From assembly GCA_046349775.1 (NCBI GenBank), contig JAXMBS010000101.1:1-14259 (forward strand): a stretch of 14,259 nucleotides of DNA. Reading direction: 5' to 3'. Made by a program: the position numbers and the translations under genes. The stretch is from JAEUIG01 sp046349775. Its GTDB lineage: Bacteria; Planctomycetota; Planctomycetia; Planctomycetales; Planctomycetaceae. Each line of letters opens with the position of its first letter. Position 1 is the stretch's first letter. This document shows positions 13,500-14,259 of this stretch, one piece after another. A model generated the notes under the pieces. The model was not told the origin of the DNA. It saw only the letters and a program-made list of their open reading frames with translations, and ran no database searches.

Positions 13500-14259
13500 T
13501 CACTTTGACGTCGCGGCTCCATACACCCGATCCAGTGCCGCCTTCAGATCGAGCCGCTGAAACGTCAGCCCCGTCCCCGGATCGTGGACCGAAACACCGG
13601 TCTGCTGCATGATCGCCAGCATGGCGTCCGGCAGCGTGGGGCCGTCCTGTTTCCAGTCATAGCGGGTCTGGTCAATCGCCTCGCGGAGCACAATTGCCGC
13701 TCCGCACACCAGCGCATTCGACGATGAGGTCGCCGCCCCCGGCACCACCAGGACGACCTTGGGGTGCCGGTCGAGATGAACTTCGTCCCTACCCGGCACC
13801 ACCGCCCCGATCGCAAAGCAGTTCGGCTGCGATGCCGGCCACGAGATTCCGTTCGTGAACCCGTGGTTCCCCGTCGGCGCGCTGACCCAGATCCCCAGTT
13901 CGTGCAGCCGCGCGAGTTTATCATCGATGTCCGTCGCCACCGGCTCTGCATGCGCCTGATCGTCGACCGGCGCCAGGTTGATTGTCGTGATCCGGTACTT
14001 CTCGTGATTGTCGATCACCCACTGCAGCGCCCGCGCCAGCGGCACGCCGTCGCTCACATTGCAGTGGCAGCATTCGAGTCCGCGCACCACCGCCAGTTGA
14101 TCATTGAACGCGACTCCGCGCTTGCCGCCGAAGTTCACGGACGACGGAATCCCGATCGTCGTCCCGTGGTACCCCTTCCCCTCGTGCCTCGGATCGTCAT
14201 CGCCGTCGACCGCGTCGTGCGTCGCCAGCACCTTCGGCTCGTCTCCCTCGGACATCGCC
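13500..14259 (-). CDS. Subtilisin-like serine protease (S8 family), N-terminal part beyond the right edge
   Basis: The visible 251 residues are the C-terminal part of a peptidase S8 domain. Numbering from the Met at 14255, GKGYHGTTIG carries the catalytic His (H30). SAPTGNHG carries the oxyanion Asn (N130). GAATSSSNALVCGAA matches the nucleophile segment with S177, and RLDLKAALDRV is the usual closing helix. The catalytic Asp motif would lie further upstream, off the window, and the frame is open past the Met at 14255, so that Met is not the start. The serine segment departs from the usual GTSxAxPxVAG: the Gly before Thr-Ser is Ala and the Pro is Ala. The segment GLECCHCNVSDG (59-70) holds three clustered cysteines. 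Export is expected for the family but no signal peptide is visible. Divergent motif residues may alter or reduce activity. It converges with the channel gene. Confidence 0.82.
   Translation of the reverse strand, partial: AMSEGDEPKVLATHDAVDGDDDPRHEGKGYHGTTIGIPSSVNFGGKRGVAFNDQLAVVRGLECCHCNVSDGVPLARALQWVIDNHEKYRITTINLAPVDDQAHAEPVATDIDDKLARLHELGIWVSAPTGNHGFTNGISWPASQPNCFAIGAVVPGRDEVHLDRHPKVVLVVPGAATSSSNALVCGAAIVLREAIDQTRYDWKQDGPTLPDAMLAIMQQTGVSVHDPGTGLTFQRLDLKAALDRVYGAATSK

Noticed and set aside
12386..13522. Minus-strand open frame of 378 codons antisense to the channel gene
   Set aside because: It covers the well-supported RCK channel in the opposite direction and has no recognisable family. 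It is a by-product of high GC content and codon bias.

Overview
The window is a GC-rich bacterial chromosome segment that most likely comes from a planctomycete. The inference rests on gene content: a formylglycine-type sulfatase, a secreted ThuA-like protein, a sigma-70-like factor paired with a soluble serine/threonine kinase carrying a characteristic N-terminal extension, and a secreted thioredoxin joined to a YHS-like tail. No rRNA or other marker gene is present, so the assignment cannot be confirmed here. I see no tRNA, rRNA, CRISPR array, transposase, integrase or phage gene.

Region 1 (1-5712, + strand) is a run of three genes for envelope or periplasmic proteins: a sulfatase cut by the left edge, a large two-repeat MMPL/RND transporter, and a carbon-nitrogen hydrolase with a Tat-type leader. 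Spacing is about 127 bp between the first two and 51 bp between the last two, so they could be one transcript acting on a common exported or cell-surface substrate. That link is inference.

Region 2 (5713-7232) begins with about 430 bp of non-coding DNA holding a 20-bp tandem duplication nested in a palindrome. It continues with a secreted thioredoxin-like protein with a C-terminal YHS-like half, and ends in a 190-bp convergent gap with a strong hairpin.

Region 3 (7233-9788, - strand) holds a cysteine-cluster (YkgJ/FliB-like) protein and a secreted ThuA-domain protein. A 320-bp gap between them contains a perfect 10-bp-stem hairpin.

Region 4 (9979-13228, + strand) is a signalling block: a sigma-70-like factor, a Ser/Thr kinase 85 bp downstream, and a two-TM potassium-channel-like protein with a RCK/TrkA NAD-binding domain. 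The channel's selectivity filter reads TVGSED instead of TVGYGD, the most surprising coding feature in the window.

Region 5 (13229-14259) is a 270-bp convergent intergenic segment made of dispersed-repeat-like DNA, including a 27-bp imperfect inverted repeat. It is followed by the 3' part of a subtilisin-like (S8) protease on the - strand that runs off the right edge.

Besides the genes, the window is dotted with short degenerate intergenic repeats (GAATCC-rich, CTCGTTCCCGA-type, CGCAGAT-type and CACAAAG-type). These look like several small dispersed repeat families and are the main unexplained non-coding structure. I see no clearly new multi-gene defence or biosynthetic system. The best candidates for follow-up are the altered channel filter next to the sigma/kinase pair, the sulfatase-MMPL-Tat hydrolase cassette, and the repeats.
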